A DNA stretch of 64,000 nt from Mesobacillus harenae (GCF_013343715.1 NZ_JABUNR010000001.1:372001-436000); one strand, 5' to 3'; shown: positions 25,077-34,794, numbered from the stretch's first letter. Notes: generated by a model not told the origin, from the sequence alone. Numbers and translations: made by a program.

Positions 25077-26300
25077 TTAGTGGACGATTGGCAGCAGAAT
25101 GGTGAATATGGTTCCGGATGGGTGTGTGCTGACTTTCATTGTTCCTCCATGGTTTTCTATGATTTTCTTAGAAACAGATAGTCCAAGTCCGGTTCCTTCA
25201 CTTTTTGTTGTGAAAAATGGGTCGAAGATGTATTCGAGCACTGAATAAGCTATACCAGGACCATTATCGCTGAATCTAATTTCAAGCTTATCATTCTTGA
25301 TGTCTGTTGCAATTTTAATGGTCAACTCCATTGACTCTCTGGCCTGCAGTGAATTTCGGAATAGATTTATAAATACTTGCATAAGCTCATCTCTGTCGAT
25401 TTCGATCATTCTTTCAGATGACTCTGGACTTAGCTCGTAGTCGACTTCTATATTATATAGAAGAGACTCGCTGTTTAGGATCTTGCCAAGCTGTTCTGTG
25501 ATGAAATCTCTAACCTTAATGTATTCAACTCTCGCCTGTGAAGGTCTGGCTAATCTAAGAAAGTCTGTAATAATTTTATTTGCACGGTCAATCTCAGGAA
25601 TCAACAAGGAACCAAAAAGCTCAGAAGTATCATGGTCCTCTCTGCTCTGGAGCAGTTGAAGATAGCCTCTCACGGTCGTCAGAGGATTTCGTATTTCATG
25701 AGCGATCCCAGCTGCGATTCTGCCAGCCAGTGCTTGCTTTTCAAAATCTTTAAAGCGGTTTAAGAAATAAAAGACTCCGAAGACTCTTTTGATCACACCT
25801 TCTTCATCGCGGATGATTTTTGTGCTTATAATCCCATAATTTTTGTCCATAATTTCCTCGTTAATTGTTTCATTTCCCGTCCTGATGGCATCAAGCATTA
25901 ATATTTTTTCATCAGGCAGGTGTAAAAGCTCCCTGATATGCCTGCCGATTATATCATCTCGATTTACTGATAAATCCTGAGCTGCCTGAAGATTGCACAT
26001 TGTAATAATTCCATCTTTATTAATAGAAACAATATGATGGGGAATGAGGTCCATCATTTCAGCAAGAAGAGCTTCAGATAGATTAAAACTTGATAATTCC
26101 TTAACATCTAAATTGGATTTATCTCCAGCTGCTTTTTCAACTGAGGAATACTTTGACTCTAGCTTTGTCACCGGAGGACCATATCTTGAATTTTGGTCGT
26201 TAAAGGATTGAGACAGCTGCGAGAGCCTCTCTTTTAGCACTCCATTCTCAATTTTCAACCTATCTAATTCATCATTCAATGATTTCTTCATTAGAGACAC
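25077..26300 (-). CDS. PAS-containing sensor histidine kinase, soluble
   Basis: A 407-residue kinase without membrane segments: N-terminal coiled coil (about 5-35), PAS domain (about 75-190), HisKA with the phosphorylated His in GIAHEIRNPLTTV (about 201), and HATPase with N-box NLFRNSLQA, G1 DNGPGI and G2 GTGLGLS. The architecture resembles sporulation kinases (KinA/KinE group) and NtrB. No response regulator is next to it, which is typical for phosphorelay kinases that feed a shared Spo0F. What it senses is unknown; the PAS domain shows no obvious haem or flavin marker. Confidence 0.88.
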   Translation of the reverse strand: MSLMKKSLNDELDRLKIENGVLKERLSQLSQSFNDQNSRYGPPVTKLESKYSSVEKAAGDKSNLDVKELSSFNLSEALLAEMMDLIPHHIVSINKDGIITMCNLQAAQDLSVNRDDIIGRHIRELLHLPDEKILMLDAIRTGNETINEEIMDKNYGIISTKIIRDEEGVIKRVFGVFYFLNRFKDFEKQALAGRIAAGIAHEIRNPLTTVRGYLQLLQSREDHDTSELFGSLLIPEIDRANKIITDFLRLARPSQARVEYIKVRDFITEQLGKILNSESLLYNIEVDYELSPESSERMIEIDRDELMQVFINLFRNSLQARESMELTIKIATDIKNDKLEIRFSDNGPGIAYSVLEYIFDPFFTTKSEGTGLGLSVSKKIIENHGGTMKVSTHPSGTIFTILLPIVH

Positions 26301-26573
26301 CTCATATAAAAATCAAAACCTATCTAAAATATAGTATAACCAAAGAATTTAATCTAGTTGGGAACCCTGAAAGAAGCTATTTTCATACTTAGTTGTTCTT
26401 TTTTTGCTAAGTGTGTGCAAAAAACTGCTAATAAGTTTTCGTTAAACCTCTTGGTGGTATTTACGTTGTAACAGGGCAAGTGAATTAAGTACCTGCTGAC
26501 ACACTGAAAGTTTAAGTATTACATAAAGCACAATAAACATCTTAGTTAAAAAATATCTATAAGGAGCCAGTCT

Positions 26574-28604
26574 ATGTCCAAAGAAGAACACCATAAAACA
26601 TCGAGAAAACGTATTCTCATTTTGTTTATTGTTATTTTTGCTGTTTTCCTAACACTCCTGTTTCGTCTTGCTTATATTCAGTTGTTCAACAGTGAAGTAT
26701 TTGCAAAGATCGTTGTAAAAAAGGAGGTAACTGTGTCGGGTCCGTCTGCCCCGCGAGGTCATATTTTGGATCGGAATCATCAAACCATTATAGGCAATGA
26801 ACCGCAAGATTCGCTTCTTTATATGAAAACTCCAAAGACGACAATAGAAGAACGGCTAATGCTGGCTCAAAATCTGGCAAAATTAATCGATTTGGATGTG
26901 CCAGACCCAAAGCCGGAGCAGATCAAGGAATACCTGGTTTTGGAGAAACCCGAGCAGGCAATGGCTAAACTCAATCATGAAGAGGTACAGGCTGTAAAGA
27001 AAGGGAAGCTTTCTGAAAAAGACCTTCTTCTCCTTCAAATGGATAAAGTAACAGAAGCTGAACTGAACAGTATCACAGCTAATGAGAAAGAAGTCATTCA
27101 CATTAAGGGGCAGCTTGATAGCGCGCCAATGCTAACTCCTTCTTTTGTAATAAGAGGAGTGACCGAGGAGGAGTTTGCAAAAGTTGGTGCTCGGCTTGAT
27201 AAACTTCCAGGAATTATGCTCGGAGCTGATTGGGATCGAATTTATCCTAATGACAAGATTTTTCGTTCTGCCCTAGGCCGTGTTTCCTCAGCAGATCAAG
27301 GTCTTCCTAAGGAGAAGAAGAAACATTATCTTTCTAGAGGATACGGATTGAGTGATCGAGTCGGCCTTAGTCAATTGGAGCTTATGTATGAGGAAGTTCT
27401 TCAAGGAGAGAACCCCATCTTCCAATATTCACTTAAAGATAATGGAAGCATTAGAAATATTGTTAATACGTTTGATGGTAAAAGAGGCAATGATATTGTC
27501 TTATCTATCGATTTAGAATTACAAAAGAAGGTCGAACAAATCATAATGGACGAGTTGAAAAAAACAAAGAAGCTGCCAGATACAGAATTTTTAGATCGTG
27601 CTTATGTGGTGATGATGGACCCGAATAATGGAGAAATACTTACAATGGCTGGAAAAAAGATTGTTGAAAAGGATGGACGCCAGAAATTTAAGGACATATC
27701 TTTAGGAACAGTGACCTCGGCCTATGTGGCAGGGTCAGTTGTAAAAGGGGCAACCCTGTTAGCTGGTTATGAAGCAGGGGTGGTACAACCAGGCGATAAA
27801 CTGATAGATGAACCGCTGTTCCTCAAGGATACTCCTGTAAAAAAATCTTACAGAGATATGGGGCTTGTTAATGATTTAGAGGCAATCGAGATGTCTTCAA
27901 ATGTGTATATGTTTAAACTTGCCCTTGGAATGCTTGGGGCCGAATATGAAAAAGATATGTCTCTTCCATATAAGCCGGAAGCTTTTAATGAAATGCGCAG
28001 GTTGTTTGAACAATTTGGTTTGGGCCAAAAGACAGGAATTGATTTACCGAACGAATCGGATGGCTACGAAGGCAACAAATATAATCCAGGCTTCCTGCTG
28101 GATCTTGCGATAGGTCAATATGATACGTATACGCCGATGCAGCTTGTTCAATACGTATCGTCGATCGCGAACGGCGGTAAAAGAATAGAGCCTCAACTGT
28201 TAAAAGAAATTAGGGGACTGCCGACTAATCAAGGTGTCGGGCCGGTGCTAGAAGTTAGTCAGCCCAAAGTACTGAACACAATTGATATAGAAAAGGATTG
28301 GCTTGAAAGGGTTCGGAGAGGCTTTAAAAGAGTGATGGACTCACCAAATGGCACTGCTTCGGAAAATTTTAGGAATAAAAGCTATGCTCCTGCAGGTAAA
28401 ACAGGTACTGGCGAATCTTATTATTTAGAAAAAGAAACAGATACTTTGCACAATACGTTTAATTTTTCCTTTATCGGCTTTGCTCCGTATGATGAGCCAA
28501 AGGTGGCTTTCTCAGTAGTTGTTCCCTGGCTGAGTGACAATACCCATTCGATCAATAAGAGAATAGCTGAAAGAATTATGGACGAATTTTTCAAAGAGCA
28601 ATAA
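26574..28604 (+). CDS. Class B penicillin-binding protein (transpeptidase)
   Basis: A 676-residue cell-wall transpeptidase anchored by one N-terminal membrane helix (about 13-35). The catalytic motifs are in order: SVVK (Ser about 388), SSN (about 441) and KTGT (about 608). A dimerisation domain with the RGHILDRN motif precedes the transpeptidase domain. It resembles the PbpI (YrrR)/PBP2B group of Bacillus by length and N-terminus, lacking the C-terminal PASTA repeats of PBP2B/SpoVD. AAGGAGCC precedes ATG 26574. Monocistronic, divergent from the histidine kinase. Confidence 0.9.
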   Translation: MSKEEHHKTSRKRILILFIVIFAVFLTLLFRLAYIQLFNSEVFAKIVVKKEVTVSGPSAPRGHILDRNHQTIIGNEPQDSLLYMKTPKTTIEERLMLAQNLAKLIDLDVPDPKPEQIKEYLVLEKPEQAMAKLNHEEVQAVKKGKLSEKDLLLLQMDKVTEAELNSITANEKEVIHIKGQLDSAPMLTPSFVIRGVTEEEFAKVGARLDKLPGIMLGADWDRIYPNDKIFRSALGRVSSADQGLPKEKKKHYLSRGYGLSDRVGLSQLELMYEEVLQGENPIFQYSLKDNGSIRNIVNTFDGKRGNDIVLSIDLELQKKVEQIIMDELKKTKKLPDTEFLDRAYVVMMDPNNGEILTMAGKKIVEKDGRQKFKDISLGTVTSAYVAGSVVKGATLLAGYEAGVVQPGDKLIDEPLFLKDTPVKKSYRDMGLVNDLEAIEMSSNVYMFKLALGMLGAEYEKDMSLPYKPEAFNEMRRLFEQFGLGQKTGIDLPNESDGYEGNKYNPGFLLDLAIGQYDTYTPMQLVQYVSSIANGGKRIEPQLLKEIRGLPTNQGVGPVLEVSQPKVLNTIDIEKDWLERVRRGFKRVMDSPNGTASENFRNKSYAPAGKTGTGESYYLEKETDTLHNTFNFSFIGFAPYDEPKVAFSVVVPWLSDNTHSINKRIAERIMDEFFKEQ

Positions 28605-28615
28605 GGATACTAACT

Positions 28616-28662
28616 GGACAGGCTTGCCGCTAGACAGAAGCAGCAGGCCTGTCTTGCGTTTT
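28616..28662 (+). terminator. Weak hairpin after the penicillin-binding protein gene
   Basis: GGACAGGC and GCCTGTC arms, followed by TTGCGTTTTG. Only a short T tract, so moderate confidence. Confidence 0.4.
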
Positions 28663-28935
28663 GGCCGTTATGCTTTGTATTGGTTAGCATGGCTCTGAAG
28701 GCTTAATGGAGTTCCTGTTGTTCTTTACTATATTTAACAGCGTGGTTTAATTAAGAAGAATTCTAGTCATGAAATATAATCGATTTTTATGGAATATAAC
28801 AAATTAATATTGAATAAATGACAGGATTAATGGATGCTAGATAACCAATTTCCAAGAAATTTATTGCTACGGTATGAAACGAGTAAGATCAACCACTAGA
28901 AGGCTGGAATTATTGTTAATATGTCCATGAAATGA

Positions 28936-28962
28936 GCCGGGCTGCATTTGCCCGGTTTTATT
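28936..28962 (+). terminator. Hairpin flanked by 13-bp direct repeats
   Basis: CCGGGC pairs with GCCCGG and is followed by TTTTATTG. The unit is bracketed by TGTCCATGAAATG at 28922-28934 and 28966-28978. No gene is seen in 28605-29217; the rest is AT-rich DNA and the promoter of the following gene. Confidence 0.5.
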
Positions 28963-29181
28963 GTTGTCCATGAAATGCTTAATTGAGTATCAATCAATTA
29001 TGTTGAGATGACAGCGTTTACAGCCGTAAATTAGGTCTTAAGTGTCTTGATTTATTTCGGGTTTGGAGTATAATAATGTATCTGTGCGGTAAATAATTCT
29101 TTTTTTACAGCTTGTTCTACTACCAGCGAAAATCGCATAGAATTGCTAGGATGGTAGATTGATATCGTTTATAAATGAAGT

Positions 29182-29191
29182 GTGTTATAAT
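29182..29191 (+). promoter_or_regulatory. Extended -10 promoter of the LTA synthase gene
   Basis: TGTTATAAT (-10 hexamer 29186-29191), 27 bases before the start codon, with TTGATA about 20 bases upstream as a poor -35. Confidence 0.45.
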
Positions 29192-29217
29192 AAGAAGTTA
29201 GAGAGAGGTGCCATAAA

Positions 29218-31209
29218 ATGAATAACCTAATTCAAAAATTGCAGGGGATTTCCAATAAATATATTGCCTTTTTCTTTTTTGCGGTGTTCATGCTTTGGAT
29301 CAAAACATATGTTGTTCAAGTAACTCAGTTTAATCTGGGTGTTGATAATTCACTACAATCCTTACTGGTATTTATGAATCCCTTGGGATCTGCGCTCCTA
29401 TTCTTAGGGCTTGCGCTGTTTTTTAAAGGCAAAGGAAAATATATTGCCCTAATTGTACTAGATTTATTTTTATCATTCCTAGTGTTTGCTAATGTGGTCT
29501 ACCACCGGTTTTTCAATGATTTCATTACACTCCCTACATTGACTCAGACTCAAAACTTTGGCGATGTCAGCGGCAGTATTGTGACTCTTTTAAAGCCATA
29601 TGATATTCTGTTTTTTATTGATGTGCTTATTTTGATTGGCTTACTTTCTTTTAAAGCTGTCAAAATTGAGAAAATTGATATGAAACGCCGCTACGTGGCA
29701 GCGTTAATGTTCTTTGCTTTAGGTGTCTCATTCTTGAATTTAGCTATTGCTGAAAAGGATCGCCCGCAATTATTGACAAGAGGATTTGACCGAAATTATA
29801 TTGTTAAATATTTGGGTATGTATAACTATACGATATATGATGCTGTTCTTAGCACGAAGGCATCGGTCCAAAGGGTTATGGCGGACGGCAGTGATTTAAC
29901 TGAAGTTATTAACTATACTAAATCCAATCAGGCTGATCCTAATCCAGAATACTTTGGAGCAGGAGAAGGAATGAATGTTGTTTATATGCATATGGAATCT
30001 ATTCAGAACTTCCTGATTGATTACGAGCTGCACGGGGAAGAAGTCATGCCGTTTTTAAATAGCATGACAAGAGACAAGAATACTCTGTATTTTGATAACT
30101 TCTTCCATCAAACAGCACAGGGCAAGACGGCTGATGCTGAATATATGGTGGCAAATTCATTGTACGGATTACCTCAAGGGGCAGCTTTTACAACGAAAGG
30201 GTTAAATACCTATCAGGCTGCACCCGCTATTTTGAGCCAGCAAGGCGGATACACTTCCGCGGTATTCCACGGTAACGCAGGAAGCTTCTGGAACCGAAAC
30301 GAAATTTATAAATCACTTGGTTATGACCATTTTTATGATGCTAATTATTATGATTTGAATACGGAAGATATGGCTGAATACGGGTTAATGGATAAGCCGT
30401 TTTTCGAGCAATCCATTCCTTATTTGGAAGCATTGCCTGAACCTTTTTACGCGAATTTCATCACGGTTACACACCATTTTCCGTTTACGATGAATCAAGA
30501 CGAAGCGACCATTGCACCGCATACTACTGGCAATAAAACGGTGGATAATTACTTCCAGACTGCCCGTTATGCAGATGAGGCAATGAAGCAGTTCTTTGAT
30601 TATCTAAAGGAATCCGGACTCTATGATAATACGATTGTCATTATGTACGGAGACCATTACGGAATTTCTGAAAATCATAATAAAGCGATGTCTGAAGTAA
30701 TTGGCAAAGAAGTAACACCATTTGAAAGTGCTGGTTTACAGCGTACTCCGTTATTAATTCATGTTCCAGGAATCAATGGTGGAGTGGTTCATGAGTATGG
30801 CGGACAAATCGATTTATTCCCAACGCTTCTTCACTTGTTAGGAATGGAAACAGACGAGTATATTCACTTTGGAACAGATCTATTGTCAGAACAGCATGAT
30901 GATCTGGTTCCTTTCCGGAACGGAGACTTCATGAGTTCAGATATTTCATATGTTGGCGGTAAATTTTACGATTCATCAACTGGGGAGCTTCTGGAGGAAG
31001 AACGATTGCCTGAAGCGAACAGGTATTTAGAAAATGCCGAGCAAAAACTGGCCCTCTCTGATAAAGTTGTTAATGGTGATTTGTTGCGATTCTACACACC
31101 AGAAAACTTCACACCAGTTGACCGTTCAAAATATGACTACAGTAAACCAAAGCAACAAGAGTCTAATCAGCCTCTAGAAGATGCAGAGATAATTGTTCCT
31201 GCGGAATAA
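29218..31209 (+). CDS. ltaS: Lipoteichoic acid synthase family protein
   Basis: Polymerises glycerol phosphate from phosphatidylglycerol on the outer membrane face to make lipoteichoic acid. Five N-terminal membrane helices (about 12-185) precede a large extracellular sulfatase-like domain. The catalytic Thr lies in AQGKTADAEYM (about 304); metal ligands are seen in HMES, YGDHYG and THHFPF. Length (663) is that of LtaS and its paralogues (YfnI, YqgS, YvgJ), and I cannot tell by eye which one this is. GAGAGGTG precedes ATG 29218. Monocistronic, with a strong terminator following. Confidence 0.92.
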   Translation: MNNLIQKLQGISNKYIAFFFFAVFMLWIKTYVVQVTQFNLGVDNSLQSLLVFMNPLGSALLFLGLALFFKGKGKYIALIVLDLFLSFLVFANVVYHRFFNDFITLPTLTQTQNFGDVSGSIVTLLKPYDILFFIDVLILIGLLSFKAVKIEKIDMKRRYVAALMFFALGVSFLNLAIAEKDRPQLLTRGFDRNYIVKYLGMYNYTIYDAVLSTKASVQRVMADGSDLTEVINYTKSNQADPNPEYFGAGEGMNVVYMHMESIQNFLIDYELHGEEVMPFLNSMTRDKNTLYFDNFFHQTAQGKTADAEYMVANSLYGLPQGAAFTTKGLNTYQAAPAILSQQGGYTSAVFHGNAGSFWNRNEIYKSLGYDHFYDANYYDLNTEDMAEYGLMDKPFFEQSIPYLEALPEPFYANFITVTHHFPFTMNQDEATIAPHTTGNKTVDNYFQTARYADEAMKQFFDYLKESGLYDNTIVIMYGDHYGISENHNKAMSEVIGKEVTPFESAGLQRTPLLIHVPGINGGVVHEYGGQIDLFPTLLHLLGMETDEYIHFGTDLLSEQHDDLVPFRNGDFMSSDISYVGGKFYDSSTGELLEEERLPEANRYLENAEQKLALSDKVVNGDLLRFYTPENFTPVDRSKYDYSKPKQQESNQPLEDAEIIVPAE

Positions 31210-31214
31210 GTATG

Positions 31215-31249
31215 AAAGCTGTCTGAGAACCTTCTCAGGCAGCTTTTTT
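31215..31249 (+). terminator. Terminator of the LTA synthase gene
   Basis: AAAGCTGTCTGAGAA pairs with TTCTCAGGCAGCTTTTTT. Beyond it, 31250-31575 has no supported gene; a 35-codon frame at 31429-31536 has a fair ribosome site but nothing else in its favour. Confidence 0.9.
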
Positions 31250-31575
31250 ATGCAGCTTTTGAGAGAGTCATAAGGAATTTGCCAACAACATATACTTACC
31301 CGCTTGAAAAGAGCGGCTACCCCAAGCAAAGTGAGCCAACAGTATAAAATGTCTATGAATAGCTCCAGTTCCATCGGGCTGCAAATGGGGATTCTTAGGA
31401 AGCCCATAAAATATAAGAAGGAATGGCTATGAACAGACATGAGGTCGATCTTGAAAAACTTTTCGGCGTTCTAATGATTAATTTAAAATGGCAGAAAATT
31501 ATCTATGCAATTTTATATTCTTTCAATTCCAAATAAATGATAAACTATAGAAAAAGAAGACAAGTGGGGGCTAAT

Positions 31576-32367
31576 ATGATCAAAGCAGTTTTTTTCGATT
31601 TAGATGATACACTTCTATGGGATCAAAAAAGTGTAAAGGAAGCATTTGTTGCTACATGTAAGGTAGCTGAAGAGCGTGTTGGTACTGACCATGAAAAGCT
31701 TGAAGAAGCAGTAAGGGACGCTGCGAGAGCTTTGTACTCTTCATACGAAACCTACCCATTTACGCAAATGATTGGAATTAACCCGTTTGAAGGACTTTGG
31801 GGTAATTTTTTAGATGATCAGGAAGATTTTAAAAAGATGAAAGAGATTGTACCTACATACCGTAAAGAAGCATGGACAACTGGTCTAAAAACTTTGGGCA
31901 TTGATGATGCTGTGTTCGGAGCAGAGCTGGCTGAGCGCTTTCCGCAAGAAAGAAGAAAGCTTCCGTTTGTTTATGAAGAAACGTTTGAAACGCTGGATGG
32001 CCTTAAGGAGACCTATCAGCTGTTGCTTTTAACAAATGGTTCACCAGACCTTCAAAAGACAAAGCTGGAGATTACCTCCGAATTAGTCCCTTACTTTGAT
32101 AAGATTGTCATATCTGGAGATTTTGGAAGAGGGAAACCTGATCCAACCATTTTTGAGCATGCATTATCACTAATGAATATGAACAAAGATGAAGTTATCA
32201 TGGTTGGCGACAATCTAATGACTGACATTCTTGGTGCAAACAGAGCTGGAATAAAGACGGTTTGGATAAACAGGCATGATAAAGAACCAAATGATGTTAT
32301 TCCAACCTACGAAATCAAACACCTTGAAGAGTTATTTCCGATATTGGAAGATATGAAGGTGAAATAA
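31576..32367 (+). CDS. HAD-superfamily hydrolase
   Basis: A 263-residue haloacid dehalogenase-like phosphatase. Motif I is FFDLDDT (Asp8 nucleophile, Asp10 acid/base), motif II is LLTNGS, the motif III Lys is in [10 protein letters not shown], and motif IV is [14 protein letters not shown] helical cap sits between motifs I and II (subfamily IA, YfnB-like). Possible roles include a nucleotidase or sugar phosphatase. The frame is open from 31537, but GTGGGGG (31564-31570) directly precedes ATG 31576, which I choose. Confidence 0.88.
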   Translation: MIKAVFFDLDDTLLWDQKSVKEAFVATCKVAEERVGTDHEKLEEAVRDAARALYSSYETYPFTQMIGINPFEGLWGNFLDDQEDFKKMKEIVPTYRKEAWTTGLKTLGIDDAVFGAELAERFPQERRKLPFVYEETFETLDGLKETYQLLLLTNGSPDLQKTKLEITSELVPYFDKIVISGDFGRGKPDPTIFEHALSLMNMNKDEVIMVGDNLMTDILGANRAGIKTVWINRHDKEPNDVIPTYEIKHLEELFPILEDMKVK

Positions 32368-32395
32368 GTCTGGCACTTGGCCAGTTGGATTTTTT

Positions 32396-32423
32396 AAAAA
32401 CCGCAATAGTTGCGGTTTTTTTT
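32396..32423 (+). terminator. Terminator of the HAD gene
   Basis: AAAAACCGCA pairs with TGCGGTTTTT and is followed by more T. Confidence 0.9.
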
Positions 32424-32470
32424 ATTGAGCATATTATGATTGAAACAGGCTACATCGAAAGAGTGATAGT

Positions 32471-32506
32471 TTGACAAAGTATACTGTAATAGATATAATT
32501 ACAGTA
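32471..32506 (+). promoter_or_regulatory. Sigma-A promoter with overlapping Rrf2 operator
   Basis: TTGACA (32471-32476), 17-base spacer, TATAAT (32494-32499): a consensus promoter. A perfect palindrome TACTGTAAT-N7-ATTACAGTA (32482-32506) covers the -10 and most of the spacer, so a bound repressor would block polymerase. The likely repressor is the Rrf2 protein encoded directly downstream. Confidence 0.8.
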
Positions 32507-32552
32507 GAACACCTTTTAAACGTAGATATGATGATTCTTTAGGAGGCAAGCC

Positions 32553-32966
32553 ATGAATAGTGATTTTACTCTTGCCATTCATAGTTTAACCCTGCTCGCA
32601 CTGCAGCCTGACAGGATGTCAACAAGTGATGCTATTTCAGAGAGCGCTGGGGTTCACCCAGTTCGGATTAGGAAAGTATTAAGCTTGTTGAAAAGAAGCG
32701 GCATTATTAAATCCAAAGAAGGAAATGGCGGAGGATTTATTTTTGCATTAGATCCTGGTGAGGTTAGTCTGTGGGAGATATATAAGGTTACTTCTGAAGG
32801 GACACTGCAGCCTAAATGTCCTGTGTCAAATGAAAAATGTATTGTCGGGGCAAATATGCACAGGGTTTTATTTTTAATATTTCTAGGTGCAGAAAATCAC
32901 TTGGGTGAGTATTTAAAGGGATATACCATTAAAGAAATGGCTGACCTTATCAAACAAGGACAATAA
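32553..32966 (+). CDS. Rrf2-family transcriptional repressor (YwnA-like)
   Basis: A 137-residue winged-helix regulator. The helix-turn-helix is about residues 22-50 (SDAISESAGVHPVRIRKVL), followed by the wing KEGNGGGFIFA. Two cysteines in PKCPVSNEKCIVG (about 89 and 96) are fewer and differently spaced than the three Fe-S ligands of NsrR/IscR, so it is probably a cluster-free, YwnA-type regulator. TAGGAGGC before ATG 32553. Its promoter carries a perfect palindrome, and a second copy stands just after the gene (32986-33010), before the IDEAL-like gene, which suggests autoregulation and one neighbouring target. Confidence 0.87.
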   Translation: MNSDFTLAIHSLTLLALQPDRMSTSDAISESAGVHPVRIRKVLSLLKRSGIIKSKEGNGGGFIFALDPGEVSLWEIYKVTSEGTLQPKCPVSNEKCIVGANMHRVLFLIFLGAENHLGEYLKGYTIKEMADLIKQGQ

Positions 32967-32985
32967 AATGGCAGCTTCTTAACCC

Positions 32986-33010
32986 AATTGTAATAAAATT
33001 AATTACAGAT
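32986..33010. promoter_or_regulatory. Second Rrf2 operator copy
   Basis: AATTGTAAT-N7-ATTACAGAT shares the same layout and core (TGTAAT-N7-ATTACA) as the operator at 32482-32506. It lies 20 bases behind the Rrf2 stop codon and 145 bases before the next gene. Confidence 0.6.
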
Positions 33011-33154
33011 CAATTGATCATTTTGGCTATATTCTTACGAATTGAGGGAATAGATGAATAGTCCCTCTATAATAATTATCTTTTTATTAATATACAATAA
33101 TCATTTTAATAAAGGGTTCTATGAGCAAAAAAACTTTTAAAGAGGTGAAAACGA

Positions 33155-33538
33155 ATGAAGTCTGATAATAATTCCATCTTAAAAACTGGGGATTGGGTCA
33201 AGGGAAAGTCAGAAAATGGTGAACTAATCATAGGCTTTATCGAATCACTTGATATTTTAAACGGAGCGGTAAGAGTGTCTGTTGTTAAAAGTGATAATGA
33301 AGAAACGGTTGGTAAAAAAATTCTTATGGGCAATAGAGCGGTAAAAGTAATTCCTGATTCCAATGTAAGCAATAAGGAACAGCTCCTCTACTTAGTTGAT
33401 CTGGCCTTATTAACAGGAGACAAAGAATGGTTCTTTGAGCTTAGCTCAAAGTTAAATTCAATGAAAGAGCTTGTAAAGACAGATCCTAAAAAGCTTACAG
33501 GCCAAGGCAGCTTGACGAAAGACGGAAGAAGGAATTAA
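33155..33538 (+). CDS. Small protein with IDEAL-like C-terminal motif
   Basis: A 127-residue cytoplasmic protein. The N-terminal half (about 8-70, TGDWVKGKSENGELIIGFIE onward) looks like a small beta domain. The C-terminal LVDLALLTGDKEWFFELSSKL (about 82-102) fits the IDEAL domain pattern found in several short Firmicutes proteins. Function is unknown. AAAGAGGTG precedes ATG 33155. An operator-like palindrome shared with the upstream Rrf2 gene may control it. Confidence 0.65.
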   Translation: MKSDNNSILKTGDWVKGKSENGELIIGFIESLDILNGAVRVSVVKSDNEETVGKKILMGNRAVKVIPDSNVSNKEQLLYLVDLALLTGDKEWFFELSSKLNSMKELVKTDPKKLTGQGSLTKDGRRN

Positions 33539-33558
33539 ATTACAAGGTTAAAATTAAT

Positions 33559-33587
33559 CCCCTTGCTGTATACAGCAGGGGGTTTTT
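33559..33587 (+). terminator. Terminator of the IDEAL-like gene
   Basis: CCCCTTGCTG pairs with CAGCAGGGGG around TATA and is followed by TTTTT. Confidence 0.9.
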
Positions 33588-33680
33588 AGGTGGAATTAAA
33601 ATTGACTAACTGCATTTGCTTAATAAATTTAATAAAGATAAGTTTTAAGTGAGTCTCATAAAAACAGTTTACTATAATTC

Positions 33681-33715
33681 AAAAGGCTCCCGAAGTATTA
33701 TTCTGGAGCCTTTTA
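33681..33715. terminator. Bidirectional terminator
   Basis: AAAAGGCTCC pairs with GGAGCCTTTT; it lies downstream of the leftward dehalogenase-like gene. Confidence 0.8.
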
Positions 33716-33747
33716 AAGTATAGTACTGTATACTTTTGGGTCTGGGA

Positions 33748-34641
33748 CTAAAGAGGATGCTTGCCAGTAAAATCAATAATATGCTGTGCGATTTCTGAAC
33801 CTTTTTCTTCTTGGAGAAAATGACCTGCACCTTCAATGGTTATTTCAGGTTCATTGGAAGCAGCAGGGATGATTTTTCGGAAGAAACGATCTCCTCCACG
33901 TGTAATGGGATCTGAATCAGAAAAGGCTACAAGTGTTGGCTTTTTCCAGTCTTTAAGGACATCCTTAGCTTTTCTCATTTGCTCAGCTCCAGGATCGTCG
34001 AAACTCATTGGAACGAGAAGCGGCCATACTTGGACACCAGCCTTGTATTCCTTGGATGGGAATGGCGCTTCATAGGCCGAAATCACTTGTGCATCAAGTT
34101 GGTTGCCAGGTGCCAGGCTCCGGCCGATGAGTTGTCCTATGGGGAGGTCAGGAGTACGCTCTGCATACCTTCTCCAAGTTAAAAAACCTTTAGTAGGAGG
34201 GGTTTCACCTGTTGGCAAACCTGTATTCATAATCACCAAACGAGAAATACGGTCTGGCAAATCGGCGAGCACTCCTAGTCCGATTAGTCCTCCCCAATCT
34301 TGTACAACTAGCGTTATACGGTCAAGATCCAACCTGCTGATAAATTCTTTAAGAGTATTCATATGCATTTCAAAGGAATACTCATCCTGTTCGGTGTACT
34401 TATCAGACCGGCCAAACCCAATAAAATCGGGTGCAATTACCCTGAATTGTTTAGACAAAGGCGGAATCATATGACGATATAAATAGGACCATGTAGGTTC
34501 CCCATGAAGGCAAAGGATCACTTCTCCTTCACCTTCATCAATATAGTGAACCCGAGTATCATTGATTTCTAGGAAATTGGGTTTGAATGGAAATCCTTTA
34601 AGGTTAGCAAAACGCTCCTCAGGAGTTCTTATTATTGGCAT
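33748..34641 (-). CDS. Haloalkane dehalogenase-like alpha/beta hydrolase
   Basis: A 297-residue alpha/beta hydrolase with haloalkane dehalogenase hallmarks: the HGEPTWSYLYR oxyanion segment (about 46-56), Asp nucleophile with the halide-binding Trp next to it in VVQDWGG (Asp115, Trp116), and catalytic His in GAGHFLQEE (about 274). Asp in place of Ser as nucleophile argues for C-halogen cleavage, but epoxide hydrolases share this, and the real substrate is unknown. AATGGAGGT before ATG 34641. Monocistronic, next to a DUF3891 gene on the same strand, with a 153-base gap. Confidence 0.82.
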   Translation of the reverse strand: MPIIRTPEERFANLKGFPFKPNFLEINDTRVHYIDEGEGEVILCLHGEPTWSYLYRHMIPPLSKQFRVIAPDFIGFGRSDKYTEQDEYSFEMHMNTLKEFISRLDLDRITLVVQDWGGLIGLGVLADLPDRISRLVIMNTGLPTGETPPTKGFLTWRRYAERTPDLPIGQLIGRSLAPGNQLDAQVISAYEAPFPSKEYKAGVQVWPLLVPMSFDDPGAEQMRKAKDVLKDWKKPTLVAFSDSDPITRGGDRFFRKIIPAASNEPEITIEGAGHFLQEEKGSEIAQHIIDFTGKHPL

Positions 34642-34794
34642 TGGTCTACCTCCATTTTTTATTTATTTACTATTTCGACAATTAAACCCAAATCCCTTTT
34701 TATACCTTCTGTTGCTTAAAGCAGATGAAGCTACCGAAGAAAAGGCTGGCATACAAATCAGTAGACCAAAAGTGGGAGAGGTCTGCAGGGGGTT

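Noticed and set aside
31174-31440. 88-codon leftward frame after the LTA synthase gene
   Set aside because: It runs through the terminator hairpin of the LTA synthase gene and shows no family resemblance.
31429-31536. 35-codon rightward frame before the HAD gene
   Set aside because: AGAAGGA precedes it, but composition and length give no support and it ends just before the HAD region; left uncalled.
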